A stretch of DNA of 46,037 nt from Akkermansiaceae bacterium UBA5020. GTDB taxonomy: Bacteria; Verrucomicrobiota; Verrucomicrobiia; Verrucomicrobiales; DEV007. Made by a program: the position numbers and the translations under genes. Shown piece by piece: positions 9,801-16,773 of this stretch (its first letter is position 1; each line of letters opens with the position of its first letter). The notes under the pieces are model-generated. The model was given only the letters and a program-made list of their open reading frames with translations. It was not told where the DNA came from and made no database searches. The DNA is taken from positions 7,718-53,754 of the forward strand of contig DGXY01000046.1 in NCBI GenBank assembly GCA_002396885.1, given 5' to 3'.

Positions 9801-11568
9801 AACGCCCTCGACCTATCCGGGTGGCAACACCCTCGACGAACTCGGCTGGTATCTCGGCAACAGCAACGGAGCCACCCAGCCCGCCGGAGGCAAGACCGCC
9901 AACAGCCTCGGCCTTTACGACCTCGCCGGGAACGCCGCCGAGTGGACCTGGGACGCGCCGACCGGATCTCCCGCCCAACGCCTCATTCGGGGCGGAGCCT
10001 GGGACTCTGCGGCGAGCGCCTCTGAACTGACCTTCCTCTCCGGGGAAACGGCCACCCTCCGCCTCGATCGTGCCGGCTTCCGGATCGTCCGCTCGATCTC
10101 CCTCGCCCTCGCCGCCGCCCTCGACGCATCCGACTTGGATTGGGAATCGGGTGGGGACGAAGCCTGGTTCGCCCAAATCACGCCGAGCCACGACGGCAGT
10201 GACGCCGCCGAGAGCGGCCCCGTCGCCCCGGGCCAATCGAGCTGGCTCGAAACCACCGTCACCGGTCCCGCCAACCTGCGTTTCCGCTGGGAAGCCTCCC
10301 AGCGCGCTGCCCTCGATCTCTTCCGGCTCGAAACCCGCACGGGTGATCCGATCCTGCTCACCGGTGCCGCCAACTGGTCGGAACGCCTCGTCGAACTGCC
10401 TGAGGGCGATCACACCCTTCGCTGGGTCTTCGTGCGCGATGCCGCGTCCACCGGCACGAGCCGGGTCCGGCTCGATGCGGTCTCGGTGACGCCCGCGAGC
10501 CCTCCGACCGTCACGACCACGGCAGCCTCATCGATCAGCGGCAGCGGCGCCACCCTCGGCGGGAACGTCACCGCCGACGGAGGACGCACCGTCACCGCCC
10601 GGGGCGTCGTTTATTCGACCACTCCCGATCCGACCCTCACGAGCCCGGGAGCGCTCGCCGCCGCCAGCGGAGGCACCGGAACCTTCAGCGTCGCGGCCGC
10701 CGGATTGGCCGCGGGCACGACCTACCATGCGCGGGCCTATGCGACGAATAACCTCGGCACCCGCTACGGGGCGGAGATCGTCTTCACCACCGACGAATCC
10801 GTCGATCTCGCGGGTGGCACTGTGAGCCGGCAGCGGGTCATCGAGAGCGGAGACCGTCATGTCTTCCACTTCTTCCTCGCCAGTCCCCGGCACGCCGATT
10901 TCTCCACGATCGGGGGAGCCGCCCTACGCGCCGAACTCTTCGACGAAAAGGGAACCCTACTAGCCACCTTCATCGGCAACGGCGATTTCAGCCTTCGCGA
11001 GCTGCTCTTTTCGGGCGACTACGAACTCCACGTTTATCGTGGCGCCGACGGAGGAGATGCGCAGGGCTACACCCTGACTTTCGATGTCGCCACCGAAGCC
11101 GTGACCCTGCCCGACGCCGCCGTTGGCCCCTCCGTCCTCGCCCAGTCCGGTGTGGGCAGGTATGGCAGCAGCGTCGGACAGGTTCTTTCCCTCGCCTCCA
11201 GGAATGCAGTGTCCGTCTTCGGAGTCGCAACCTTCCGCAACGGCGGGACCTTGCCTGATGAGTTGATTCTTTCGGGCACCGGCGGCAGCGCCTTTTTCGC
11301 AGTGTCCTACTTTGGCGAGACCGGCAACGTCACCGCCCAGATGCTGACTGGCACCTTGCGCACGACCTCGCTCGTCGAGGGTGACGAACCCGTTGAGGTC
11401 ACCGTCTCGGTCGTGCCGAACCGGAAGAAGCTCAGCAAAAAAAAGCGGATAAAGAAAAAGAAAAAGATCGTTACCTTGAAAAGGACCCACGTGCTCTTGA
11501 TCCGTGCGAAGTCGGATTTTGATCCGCTGAGAGGAGACGAAGCGGAAATCAATGTGCGGACCTTTTGA
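3874..11568 (+). CDS. Giant secreted multidomain protein (BNR propeller, MBG repeats, SUMF1-like domain)
   Basis: I start at 3874 because the residues that follow form a normal signal peptide (hydrophobic WALLAALFLSIPTLRG); the open frame extends 39 codons upstream without one. The mature part of about 2540 residues contains, in order: a sialidase/VPS10-like propeller (about residues 105-905) with several Asp-box-like strings (STDLGATW, TTDGGASW); six Ig-like MBG/YDG-type repeats (about 912-1835); a formylglycine-generating-enzyme-like (SUMF1) domain (about 1840-2075); a jelly-roll-like segment; an FN3-like segment (about 2210-2310); and a C-terminal module containing a Lys-rich stretch (2517-2531). 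The SUMF1-like domain lacks catalytic Cys near its C-terminus (LIRGGAWDSAASA), so sulfatase activation is unlikely. It is probably a surface or extracellular adhesion/polysaccharide-interaction protein. Function is inferred only. Confidence 0.85.
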   Translation: MESLSVKVHRWALLAALFLSIPTLRGQVYPPSDDPGPRPEGVEVPPDASRPGLERFLRIAPLGAAPELVSVPGAWSPQGPGPISDGQVEGMTNKFVCGAIHAVITHPTDPNIVYIGAVNGGVWKTTNATAASPSWTTTTSDMPSLSIGALAFDPLDATVQTVWAGTGRFSSFSRFGGSRAGLLKTTDGGASWTVVDGGGVLTGKNISGIVVRGNTILVSVNTADNPVNTNLGVWRSTNGGTSFTQMAVADGSGATGLPAGVSYDIVSAPSAPSTVYTCIAIPSTPSARGIYKSTDLGATWTRVSTTAMNNRITSVTSNIEMSVGNVSNVVLGILESGAPVGIFHSGDAGSTWQEMDYPTMPVTTATVYTVTNATNASPIVITTSAPHGYANNNYVEVTGVTGNTSANGLHQITVVSTTTFSLDFSVGNGAYVSGGTAKFVTSMNPRGSKGPEDGSPDEIAGGQGSIHFSIVAHPTNSNLLFTGGDRQDLPFPNFINAVNYSGNLWRGDASVARNGLSPSSQWEHLTHSNSVAGIPGGGTSNNSSPHADSRDMAIDADGQLVEVDDGGIFRRTSPGSNAGAWTSMAGNLQVAEAHSVVYDTVSDVIITGNQDNGTSVQNSPDSFAYTAISTADGGDVAVAPNPANPAQSIRYSSFQNLGSFRKRITSSANTLVSQSFPALSPQGGAPAISGQFVTPIEINAINANRLLIGASNGIYESLDQGATVSRISTLSPNDGLSGGRTMSYGGRKDAIDNAEVVHFGDGSSVYRRVDAGDTPAAVAGYTGSTVRGIVVDPEDYDHLFAIDNNQVFRSTDGGDSFTDITGDIPAAAKDFRCLEFIRDGADWAILVGSLRGVYAASSNAPTDWGVVGTDLPNAYVWDMDYDASDNLLVVGTLGRGAWKFSEARSIVGFKNQTITFAPITDKLTTDTLTLTATGGDSGNPVTFAVTSGPAVIGPLNLVSFTGAGSVTITASQAGNGTYSPATDVSRTFTVTKATATVTLGSLSQAYDGTPRAASATTDPAGKTVVFTYDGAATAPTNAGSYVVVGTIVDPIYQGSATGTLEIAKAAQTITFAAIPDKLTTDTVTLSATGGGSGNLVTFEVTEGPASIADGVLSFTGSGEVTVTASQVGNANYEAATSVSRTFTVTKATATVTLVNLSQIYDATAKSATATTDPEGKTVTFTYDGVAIAPTNAGSYEVIGTIDDLIYQGSASGTLEIAKAAQTISFGTILNQLTTDTVTLTATGGGSGNPVTFAVTSGPATINNGVLSFATSSEVTITASQAGNANYENATPVSRTFTVTKATATVALANLSQTYDGTPKSATATTDPVGKTVVFTYDAVATAPTNAGSYAVVCTIDDAIYQGSATGTLQIAKAAQAITFAAIPDKLTTETVTLSATGGGSGNPVTFAVTEGSATITDGVLSFTGAGNVTVTASQTGNANYEAASTVSRTFTVTKATATVTLGNLSQTYDGTPKSATATTDPAGKTVTFTYEGTATAPTNAGTYAVVGTIDDAIYQGSSTGTLEIAKAAQVITFAAIPNKLTTDSVTLSSTGGGSGNPVTFAVTEGPATISSGVLSFNGAGSVTITASQTGNANYEAAATVSRSFTVTKASATVTLGNLEQTHDGTPKTATATTDPVGKTVSFTYEGSSTAPTNAGSYAVVGTIDDAIYQGSATGTLAIAKAAQTITFSNPGPQLANATVNLSATGGGSGNPVTFAVTAGSASISSGILSFTGPGNVTITASQTGNANYESATPVSRTFTVSKAAATITTSRLHQVADGTAREIVVTTVPADLEIAVTYNGAANAPVAPGSYAVVATSADDRYDGSASGTFVVDDPARSVRVPGGSLPALSALGDLTVPTFSIGAYEVTGSQWATIVTWAEANAGYDFAGAGAAASGDRPVTGISWFDAAKWCNARTEWENALLSRALAPAYRVAGAVYKIGAPASPADLTCDFGAGGYRLPTAAEWEYAARGGAFGTPSTYPGGNTLDELGWYLGNSNGATQPAGGKTANSLGLYDLAGNAAEWTWDAPTGSPAQRLIRGGAWDSAASASELTFLSGETATLRLDRAGFRIVRSISLALAAALDASDLDWESGGDEAWFAQITPSHDGSDAAESGPVAPGQSSWLETTVTGPANLRFRWEASQRAALDLFRLETRTGDPILLTGAANWSERLVELPEGDHTLRWVFVRDAASTGTSRVRLDAVSVTPASPPTVTTTAASSISGSGATLGGNVTADGGRTVTARGVVYSTTPDPTLTSPGALAAASGGTGTFSVAAAGLAAGTTYHARAYATNNLGTRYGAEIVFTTDESVDLAGGTVSRQRVIESGDRHVFHFFLASPRHADFSTIGGAALRAELFDEKGTLLATFIGNGDFSLRELLFSGDYELHVYRGADGGDAQGYTLTFDVATEAVTLPDAAVGPSVLAQSGVGRYGSSVGQVLSLASRNAVSVFGVATFRNGGTLPDELILSGTGGSAFFAVSYFGETGNVTAQMLTGTLRTTSLVEGDEPVEVTVSVVPNRKKLSKKKRIKKKKKIVTLKRTHVLLIRAKSDFDPLRGDEAEINVRTF
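6607..9380 (+). repeat. Six tandem in-gene repeats, 462-bp period
   Basis: Units begin at 6607, 7072, 7534, 7996, 8458 and 8920, each opening with a codon string for Q-(T/A/V)-I-(T/S)-F. The first spacing is 465 bp and the next four are exactly 462 bp (154 residues). Each unit has two Ig-like halves, one ending in 'RTFTVTKATATV' and the other running from 'YDGTPK' to 'GTLEIAKAAQ'. The second half of the last unit is diverged. The DNA is highly similar among the middle units, which points to recent duplication or gene conversion. Confidence 0.92.
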
Positions 11569-11638
11569 GGCGGGGCGGAGCGCAGGCTGAATTCCGCTCT
11601 TGCCGCTCCGACGCGGCGCGGGTTATCCTCCGGACGCC

Positions 11639-12742
11639 ATGCTAGGAACGATTCCCTCCCTCGACCCCACCCTCTGCCTCGCGAGACAAGACCGTCTTCG
11701 CGCTTACCTCGCCGCGAATGAACTAGACGGGGCCGTCTTTTTCGACCGTCATTACATCCACGGACTCACCGGCTACTGGCACGGTCAGCCGCTCACTCCG
11801 GTCGCGCTCTTCGTGAAAGGGGAGGGGGGCAGCGTCCTCGTCACCCATGATGAGGCGGCGCAGGCTCCTGCCGCGGGTGAAATCGCGATCTACACGACCA
11901 ACGATTTCTGCACCCTGCGTCCGAACCTCAGCGCCGAGGTGATGGGCGTGCTGAATCCCTTTTTGAAAGGACTCAGCGGCATCGGCACCGAGCAGCAGGT
12001 CCCCGCAGCCCTCATTGAAGGACCCCTTTGCCGGGATATCTCCCGGGACTATCAATACCTCCGTCGCCGCAAGGACGCCGACGAGGTCGCCGCGCTCGTT
12101 CACACCATCCAATGCGCCGACAAGGCCTATGCCGAGGCCAAAGAGCTTCTCGAGCCCGGGATCGAAGAGGTCGAAATCATGGCCGTCATGCTCGAGGCCG
12201 CGACCTATGCCACGGGTGAGTTCTTGTCGGGGTGGGGCCAGGATTTCCAAGCTGGATCAGCCGGAGGATTTGCCCGTCCCAGCCGGGCCGTTGAGGCGGG
12301 CGAACTGATCCCCCTCGACATCGGTGTGGGCGTGCGCGGCTACCGCAGCGACCTCTGCCGCACTTTCGCGGTCGATGGCTCCCCGACAGAGGAACAGGCC
12401 GCGGCCCATGCCCGCGTCGTCGAGGTCATGAAGTTCGGCGAATCCCTCATGAAGCCGGGTCAATCCTGCCGCGCCATGTTCGAGGCGGTGAAGGGCGAAC
12501 TCGACGGGTGGCAGGGATACTCGTTCTTCCACCACGCAGGACACGGGATCGGTCTCGACGCCCACGAGGTGCCTCGCATCAATCCGGCCTGGGATGATGT
12601 GTTTGAAGAAGGCGACGTCATTGCTTTCGAACCCGGACTCTACGGAGGCAGACTGCGCGCCGGGATCCGTTTGGAGAACAACTACCTCATCACCGCGGAC
12701 GGATTTAGCCAGCTGTCGCATTTTCCGCTCGACCTGGCGTGA
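11639..12742 (+). CDS. M24-family metallopeptidase (Xaa-Pro aminopeptidase-like)
   Basis: Starting at the ATG at 11639 gives 367 residues, the usual length for a two-domain creatinase/prolidase-fold protein; an upstream in-frame ATG at 11600 adds 13 residues of unlikely sequence. The five metal ligands of family M24 can be placed at D227 (PLDIGVG), D238 (RSDLCRTF), H302 (AGHGIGLDAHE), E331 (AFEPGLYG) and E345 (RLENNYL). The family cleaves Xaa-Pro bonds with two divalent metals; some members are creatinases or lyase-like. No signal peptide is seen, so it is likely cytoplasmic. It stands alone between the giant surface protein and an Rpn-like gene. Family assignment is secure; substrate is not. 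Confidence 0.9.
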   Translation: MLGTIPSLDPTLCLARQDRLRAYLAANELDGAVFFDRHYIHGLTGYWHGQPLTPVALFVKGEGGSVLVTHDEAAQAPAAGEIAIYTTNDFCTLRPNLSAEVMGVLNPFLKGLSGIGTEQQVPAALIEGPLCRDISRDYQYLRRRKDADEVAALVHTIQCADKAYAEAKELLEPGIEEVEIMAVMLEAATYATGEFLSGWGQDFQAGSAGGFARPSRAVEAGELIPLDIGVGVRGYRSDLCRTFAVDGSPTEEQAAAHARVVEVMKFGESLMKPGQSCRAMFEAVKGELDGWQGYSFFHHAGHGIGLDAHEVPRINPAWDDVFEEGDVIAFEPGLYGGRLRAGIRLENNYLITADGFSQLSHFPLDLA

Positions 12743-12779
12743 GGTTCAGGATGTCGCGAAACGGCAATCGAAGACGATC

Positions 12780-13769
12780 ATGCCCGACGACCCCATTCAC
12801 CAACCGCACGACAAGCTCTTCAAGCAGGGCTTCGGCGATCCGGTGAATGCGGCAGGTTTTCTGCGTCATCAGCTCCCCGATGCCATCACGGAGTCGATCG
12901 ACTGGGAACGGCTCGCGCTTCAACCAGGGAGTTTCGTGGATTCCCATTTCCGGCAACATGAAAGCGACCTGTTGTTTTCGGCGACGATCGGGGGAGGTGA
13001 CTGCCTCGTCTACCTCCTCTTTGAGCATCAGGTCAGCGAAGATCCGCTCATTGCCTTGCGTCTTTTGCGCTACATGGTGAGAATCTGGGAGTCATGGATC
13101 AAAGAGAAGCCGGGCAAAACGCTTCCTGTGATTGTTCCCGTGGTGCTTGCCCAGAATGAAACGGCCTGGAGGATCCCGAATGTTTTTTCCTCCCTGCTCG
13201 ATCTTCCAGCCGGGCGAGAAGGGGATTTCGCGCCGTTCGTGCCGGACTTTCAATTTCAATTGGTCCAACTCGCCGGCATTCCTTATGAGGCGCTCCGCGG
13301 AACGCCGGCCGGGATCCTTGTCCTGCGGGTGATGAAGGCGGAGCGGAGTGGGCAACTCCTTTCCGATCCCGTTTGGGAGGAATCGCTGCTCCAGCAAATC
13401 CCCGGGTCGGTCTTTGAGATGCTGCTACGCTACCTCCTTGATGCCGACGTTGACAGTGCGGGCTTCCACCGTAGACTGAACGCGATATCGCAAACTGAAT
13501 TGAAGGACTCCGCGATGACTTTGGCCCAACAGATCCGGCAGGAAGGCAGGAAAGAAGGTAAGCTGGAAGGTAAGCTGGAGGGTAAGCTGGAAGGCAGACT
13601 CGAAGGACTGCGAGAGGCGATTTTGGATTCCCTTGCCATTCGATTTGCGGTGGTTCCCGGAGAGATTACAGAAGGCATTCGAAAAATCGACAGTGAGAGC
13701 CGCCTGCGTGCGCTGCACCAAACCTCCCTTCGAGCCGAGTCGCTCGACGCTTTCAGCCGCGAACTCTGA
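12780..13769 (+). CDS. Rpn/YhgA-like PD-(D/E)XK nuclease family protein
   Basis: The ATG at 12780 begins 'MPDDPIHQPHDKLFKQGF', the usual N-terminus of the Rpn/YhgA (putative transposase, PD-(D/E)XK) family, and gives 329 residues; the longer open frame upstream is in the end of the peptidase gene. Candidate nuclease residues are D63 (ESDLLFS) and E82-x-Q84 (FEHQ). Near the C-terminus is a Lys/Glu/Gly-rich helical repeat (KLEGKLEGKLEGRLEG) typical of the family, encoded by 12-bp tandem repeats, followed by a short conserved tail. Family members have recombination-promoting nuclease activity in E. coli and are multicopy and fast-evolving. There are no terminal inverted repeats here, so I treat it as a single gene. 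Confidence 0.85.
   Translation: MPDDPIHQPHDKLFKQGFGDPVNAAGFLRHQLPDAITESIDWERLALQPGSFVDSHFRQHESDLLFSATIGGGDCLVYLLFEHQVSEDPLIALRLLRYMVRIWESWIKEKPGKTLPVIVPVVLAQNETAWRIPNVFSSLLDLPAGREGDFAPFVPDFQFQLVQLAGIPYEALRGTPAGILVLRVMKAERSGQLLSDPVWEESLLQQIPGSVFEMLLRYLLDADVDSAGFHRRLNAISQTELKDSAMTLAQQIRQEGRKEGKLEGKLEGKLEGRLEGLREAILDSLAIRFAVVPGEITEGIRKIDSESRLRALHQTSLRAESLDAFSREL
13557..13604 (+). repeat. 12-bp tandem repeat inside the Rpn-like gene
   Basis: Three near-identical 12-bp units (GGTAAGCTGGAA or GGTAAGCTGGAG) plus one degenerate unit encode the K-L-E-G helix repeats. Because the unit is a multiple of three, slippage would lengthen or shorten the helix without breaking the frame. Confidence 0.9.
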
Positions 13770-13900
13770 CAAGGGCTTAGCCACCGGACTTGGTGCTGCA
13801 GTTGGTTCCGCCGCGCGCCCGAAGATCCCGCTGCCTTTCACAACCGTGCCTTGACGCGCGCCCCGGGCTCGCGAAGCTATTGCCGAATACTTTCCCCCAC

Positions 13901-15463
13901 ATGTCTACCGAAACCGTCCTCATCGCTGGCACTTGGCGCGATTCCGAAAAGACCGGATTCTTCCAGTCGGCCAACCCCGCCACCGGCAAACCTTTGCCCG
14001 CTCATTATCCGATCAGTTCGTGGACGGATTGCGAGGCGGCCCTCAGCTCCGCCCAAGCGGCATTTGAAGAGATGCGCGTGATGCCGGGCGAAAAGATCGC
14101 CACTTTCCTCGAGGCCTACGCGGCGAAGATCGAAGCCCGCGCAGAGGAACTCGTCGCCATGGCCCATCTCGAGACGGCCCTGCCGAAGTCGCCCCGCCTT
14201 GCCGACGCCGAGCTGCCCCGCACCACCGGCCAGCTCCGTCAGGCCGCCGCCGCCGCACGGAGCGGGGTTTGGCGCCAGCCGGTGATCGACCAGACAAACA
14301 ACATTCGCGCCTGTTTCGGCGCGATCGGACCGGTCTGCGTCTTCGGGCCGAACAATTTCCCCTTCGCCTTCGGCAGTGCCTCGGGCGGCGACTTCGCTGC
14401 CGCCATCGCCGCGGGCAATCCCGTGATCGCCAAGGCGAATTCCTCGCATCCCGGCACCACGAAACTGTTCGCCGAGGCCGCGCTCGAGGCTATTCTCGAG
14501 ACCGGGATGCCGGCCGGGACGCTGCAACTCATCTACCGGACGAGCCACTCCATCGGCGAGCAGCTCGTCACCGATGATCGTGTCGGCGCGACCGGCTACA
14601 CTGGCAGCCGCAGCGCCGGACTCACCCTCAAGCGCGCCGCCGACGCAGCAGGCAAGCCGATCTACCTCGAGCTCTCGAGCGTGAATCCCGTCGTCTTTCT
14701 CCCCGGAGCGATCGCCGAAAAGGGCGAGGCCCTTGCCGCCGAATTCACCGGCAGTTGTCTCATGGGGACCGGGCAATTTTGCACCAATCCCGGGATGATC
14801 GTCCTTTTCTCCGGAGAGGCGACCGAGGCTTTTGTCACTGATCTCACCAAACGATTCAGCGAAGCGCCCGTCGGAACGCTCCTCTCCGAGTCCGTCCGCA
14901 AGTCGCTCCACGAGAGCCACCGTATCCTCACTGAAGCCGGAGCGGAAGCCCTCTGCGGCACCGGGCCTGGCAACGGCGCCGGATGTTGTGTCGCGAACAC
15001 CCTCCTGCGTGTCTCCGGCGCCGCCTTCCTCCGCGATCCCGAGACGATGCAGACGGAGGCCTTTGGCAATTCTTCGCTCATCGTCGTCGTTGATTCCGAA
15101 GACGAAGCCGCTGCGGTCCTCGAGAAACTCGAGGGCAATCTCACCGGCTCGATCTATTCGTCCGCCGATGGCTCCGACGACGTGGCCCACGACCGCCTCG
15201 AGCCCATCCTGCGGCAGAAGGTGGGACGTCTTCTCAATGACAAGATGCCCACCGGCGTCGCTGTCTCGCCCGCAATGAACCACGGCGGGCCTTATCCCGC
15301 GACCGGCCATCCCGGCTTCACCGCGGTAGGCATTCCCGGCGCGATCCTGCGTTTTGCGATGCTGCAGAGTTATGACAATGTCAGGGCTCACCGACTCCCT
15401 GAAATCCTGCGCGACGATTACACCGGCCCCGCCCAGCGTTTCATCGACGGCAAGTGGCAGTGA
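13901..15463 (+). CDS. Aldehyde dehydrogenase, alpha-ketoglutaric semialdehyde type
   Basis: The chosen ATG (13901) gives 520 residues opening with 'MSTETVLIAGTWRDSEK', the normal start of this class; 37 further in-frame codons upstream look non-coding. Catalytic C294 lies in GTGQFCTNPG and the general base E257 in YLELSSVNP; the cofactor site includes FGPNNFPFAFG (148-158) and K178. The sequence style matches 2,5-dioxovalerate (alpha-ketoglutaric semialdehyde) dehydrogenases, which finish the oxidative breakdown of sugar acids or hydroxyproline to 2-oxoglutarate with NAD(P). The next gene, 63 bp downstream, is a DapA-family lyase, a common partner that makes the semialdehyde. A paralogue lies at 17621. 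Substrate specificity is inferred. Confidence 0.9.
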   Translation: MSTETVLIAGTWRDSEKTGFFQSANPATGKPLPAHYPISSWTDCEAALSSAQAAFEEMRVMPGEKIATFLEAYAAKIEARAEELVAMAHLETALPKSPRLADAELPRTTGQLRQAAAAARSGVWRQPVIDQTNNIRACFGAIGPVCVFGPNNFPFAFGSASGGDFAAAIAAGNPVIAKANSSHPGTTKLFAEAALEAILETGMPAGTLQLIYRTSHSIGEQLVTDDRVGATGYTGSRSAGLTLKRAADAAGKPIYLELSSVNPVVFLPGAIAEKGEALAAEFTGSCLMGTGQFCTNPGMIVLFSGEATEAFVTDLTKRFSEAPVGTLLSESVRKSLHESHRILTEAGAEALCGTGPGNGAGCCVANTLLRVSGAAFLRDPETMQTEAFGNSSLIVVVDSEDEAAAVLEKLEGNLTGSIYSSADGSDDVAHDRLEPILRQKVGRLLNDKMPTGVAVSPAMNHGGPYPATGHPGFTAVGIPGAILRFAMLQSYDNVRAHRLPEILRDDYTGPAQRFIDGKWQ

Positions 15464-15472
15464 TCGATCAGA

Positions 15473-15518
15473 TCTTTTACCCTTTGTTTTTCACCATTTA
15501 CCGGGTGCTCCGCGCCCG
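15473..15518. repeat. Second pyrimidine-rich repeat plus hairpin element
   Basis: The block TCTTTTAC...TTTTTCACCATTTACC is followed by a 7-bp stem (15502-15508 with 15512-15518, one G-T pair) closed by a TCC loop. Layout and pyrimidine block match 1073-1120, while the stem sequence differs, as expected for a mobile or compensating hairpin repeat. It sits just before the DapA-family gene. Confidence 0.55.
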
Positions 15519-15526
15519 ATTTCACC

Positions 15527-16441
15527 ATGCAAACCGCTCCCGTCACTCCCGCTGATCTCGCCCGCTCCGTTATCGCCGTGCCGCCCATGGCGCGCGATCG
15601 CGACCTGAAATTCCACCGCGGCGAAAACGAGAAGATCATCCGCCACATCGAGGCCGGCGGTGTCGACATTCTCCTGTACGGAGGCAATGCCAATTTCTAC
15701 CACACCGCCCCGAGCGAGTACGAGCATATTCTCAGTGAACTCGCTTCGATCGCCGCTCCTGACACCCTCGTCATTCCCTCCGCGGGACCTGCTTACGGGG
15801 TGATGATGGATCAAGCCGAGATCATCAAGGGCACCGATTACCCCACCGTGATGGTTCTGCCCCACCAGGGCCTCACCACGAGCGAAGGGGTTGTGCGCGG
15901 ACTGAGCCGCTTCGCCGAGAAGGTCGGCAAACCCATCGTCGTCTACATCAAGTATGGCGACTACCTGAGCGTCGAGGGCACGAAGGAGCTCGTTGATTCC
16001 GGGATCGTTTCCTGGATCAAATACGCGATTGTCCGGGAGGATCCCGCCGTGGATCCCTTCCTCAGCCGTCTCGTCGATGTCGTCGATCCCCGCATCATTG
16101 TCAGCGGCATCGGCGAACAGCCCGTCATCGAACACCTCGTCGACTTCAAGGTCAATGGGTTCACCGCCGGCTGCGTCTGCGCGCGCCCCGATCTGAGTGA
16201 TCGATTGCTGAAGGCGGTTCAGGCGGGGGATCTCGATCTTGCACGCAAGATCCAGGCGATTTTCAAACCGCTCGAAGATCTCCGCAACGGCATCAACCCC
16301 GTCCGCGTCCTTCACGAAGCCGTCCGTCTTGCCGGCATCGCAGACACGGGTCCTGCCCTGCCCTTGCTCAGTGGTGTGACGCCCGATCAGGAAACCGCGA
16401 TCCTCGCCGCCGTCGAAGCGCTGAAGGTGGCGGCGCTTTGA
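15527..16441 (+). CDS. DapA-family (dihydrodipicolinate synthase-like) lyase/dehydratase
   Basis: The 304-residue protein is a class I aldolase-type TIM barrel. The Schiff-base lysine is K165 (VSWIKYAIV) and the assisting tyrosine Y140 (IVVYIKYGDY). The usual DapA substrate motif GTTGE is replaced by YGGNANFYH (51-59), so it is not a lysine-biosynthesis enzyme. Relatives include 5-dehydro-4-deoxyglucarate dehydratase, 2-keto-3-deoxy-sugar-acid aldolases and hydroxyproline-pathway enzymes. Its place between two ketoglutarate-semialdehyde-type dehydrogenases suggests it makes an alpha-keto-acid semialdehyde or a related aldehyde for them. The ATG has no strong ribosome-binding site. The fold is certain and the reaction is inferred from context. 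Confidence 0.85.
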   Translation: MQTAPVTPADLARSVIAVPPMARDRDLKFHRGENEKIIRHIEAGGVDILLYGGNANFYHTAPSEYEHILSELASIAAPDTLVIPSAGPAYGVMMDQAEIIKGTDYPTVMVLPHQGLTTSEGVVRGLSRFAEKVGKPIVVYIKYGDYLSVEGTKELVDSGIVSWIKYAIVREDPAVDPFLSRLVDVVDPRIIVSGIGEQPVIEHLVDFKVNGFTAGCVCARPDLSDRLLKAVQAGDLDLARKIQAIFKPLEDLRNGINPVRVLHEAVRLAGIADTGPALPLLSGVTPDQETAILAAVEALKVAAL

Positions 16442-16518
16442 TTGAGCTGAGTGGCGGTTGTCGAGCGCATCGCAAGTCCGCGGTTGTGACGGATCAGGGT
16501 TTCATGTAGATTCGATTC

Positions 16519-16773
16519 ATGAAGTTCGCATCCGTTGAGCGATTGCCGCAGGATTGGAAAGAGATCCTCCAATGGGTCGCTGATGGCGAGGAAGTCGAAT
16601 TGATCGAGCGCGAGCAGCCCGTCGCCAGGGTCGTCCCTGCGAGATCCCGTTCCGAGGTGAGGGCACCTGCCAGTGTGTTTGATCTCCAACCTCTTCGCCT
16701 TGGGCCCGTTCTGAAGCCGTTTGCGGAGGATGACGATTTACTCGGGGAGATGCTCGATGATTCACGGAATTGA
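16519..16773 (+). CDS. Phd/YefM-like (VapB) antitoxin
   Basis: This 84-residue protein has the Phd/YefM fold pattern: an N-terminal 'MKFASVERLPQDWKEILQWVADGEEVELIEREQPVARVVP', where the 'VADGEEVELIEREQPVARVVP' strand-turn-strand is diagnostic, then a flexible acidic C-terminus that would wrap the toxin. Its last 17 bp overlap the start of the downstream PIN toxin frame, as is normal in such operons. Antitoxins of this class bind their own promoter DNA and neutralise the partner RNase. The toxin here is interrupted, so this antitoxin may now act alone or against other VapC proteins. Confidence 0.8.
   Translation: MKFASVERLPQDWKEILQWVADGEEVELIEREQPVARVVPARSRSEVRAPASVFDLQPLRLGPVLKPFAEDDDLLGEMLDDSRN

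Noticed and set aside
9390..10100. Active formylglycine-generating enzyme
   Set aside because: The SUMF1-like domain lacks the active-site cysteines near its C-terminus, and no sulfatase gene is nearby.
8716..10413. 565-codon minus-strand frame
   Set aside because: Gly/Arg/Glu-rich shadow opposite the MBG repeats and SUMF1-like domain; its repeats mirror those of the sense gene.
11576..11610. Rho-independent terminator after the giant gene (7-bp stem CGGAGCG/CGCTCCG)
   Set aside because: The loop is 21 nt and no T-run follows.
13877..15391. 504-codon minus-strand frame
   Set aside because: Antisense to a dehydrogenase whose catalytic Cys and Glu are in place.
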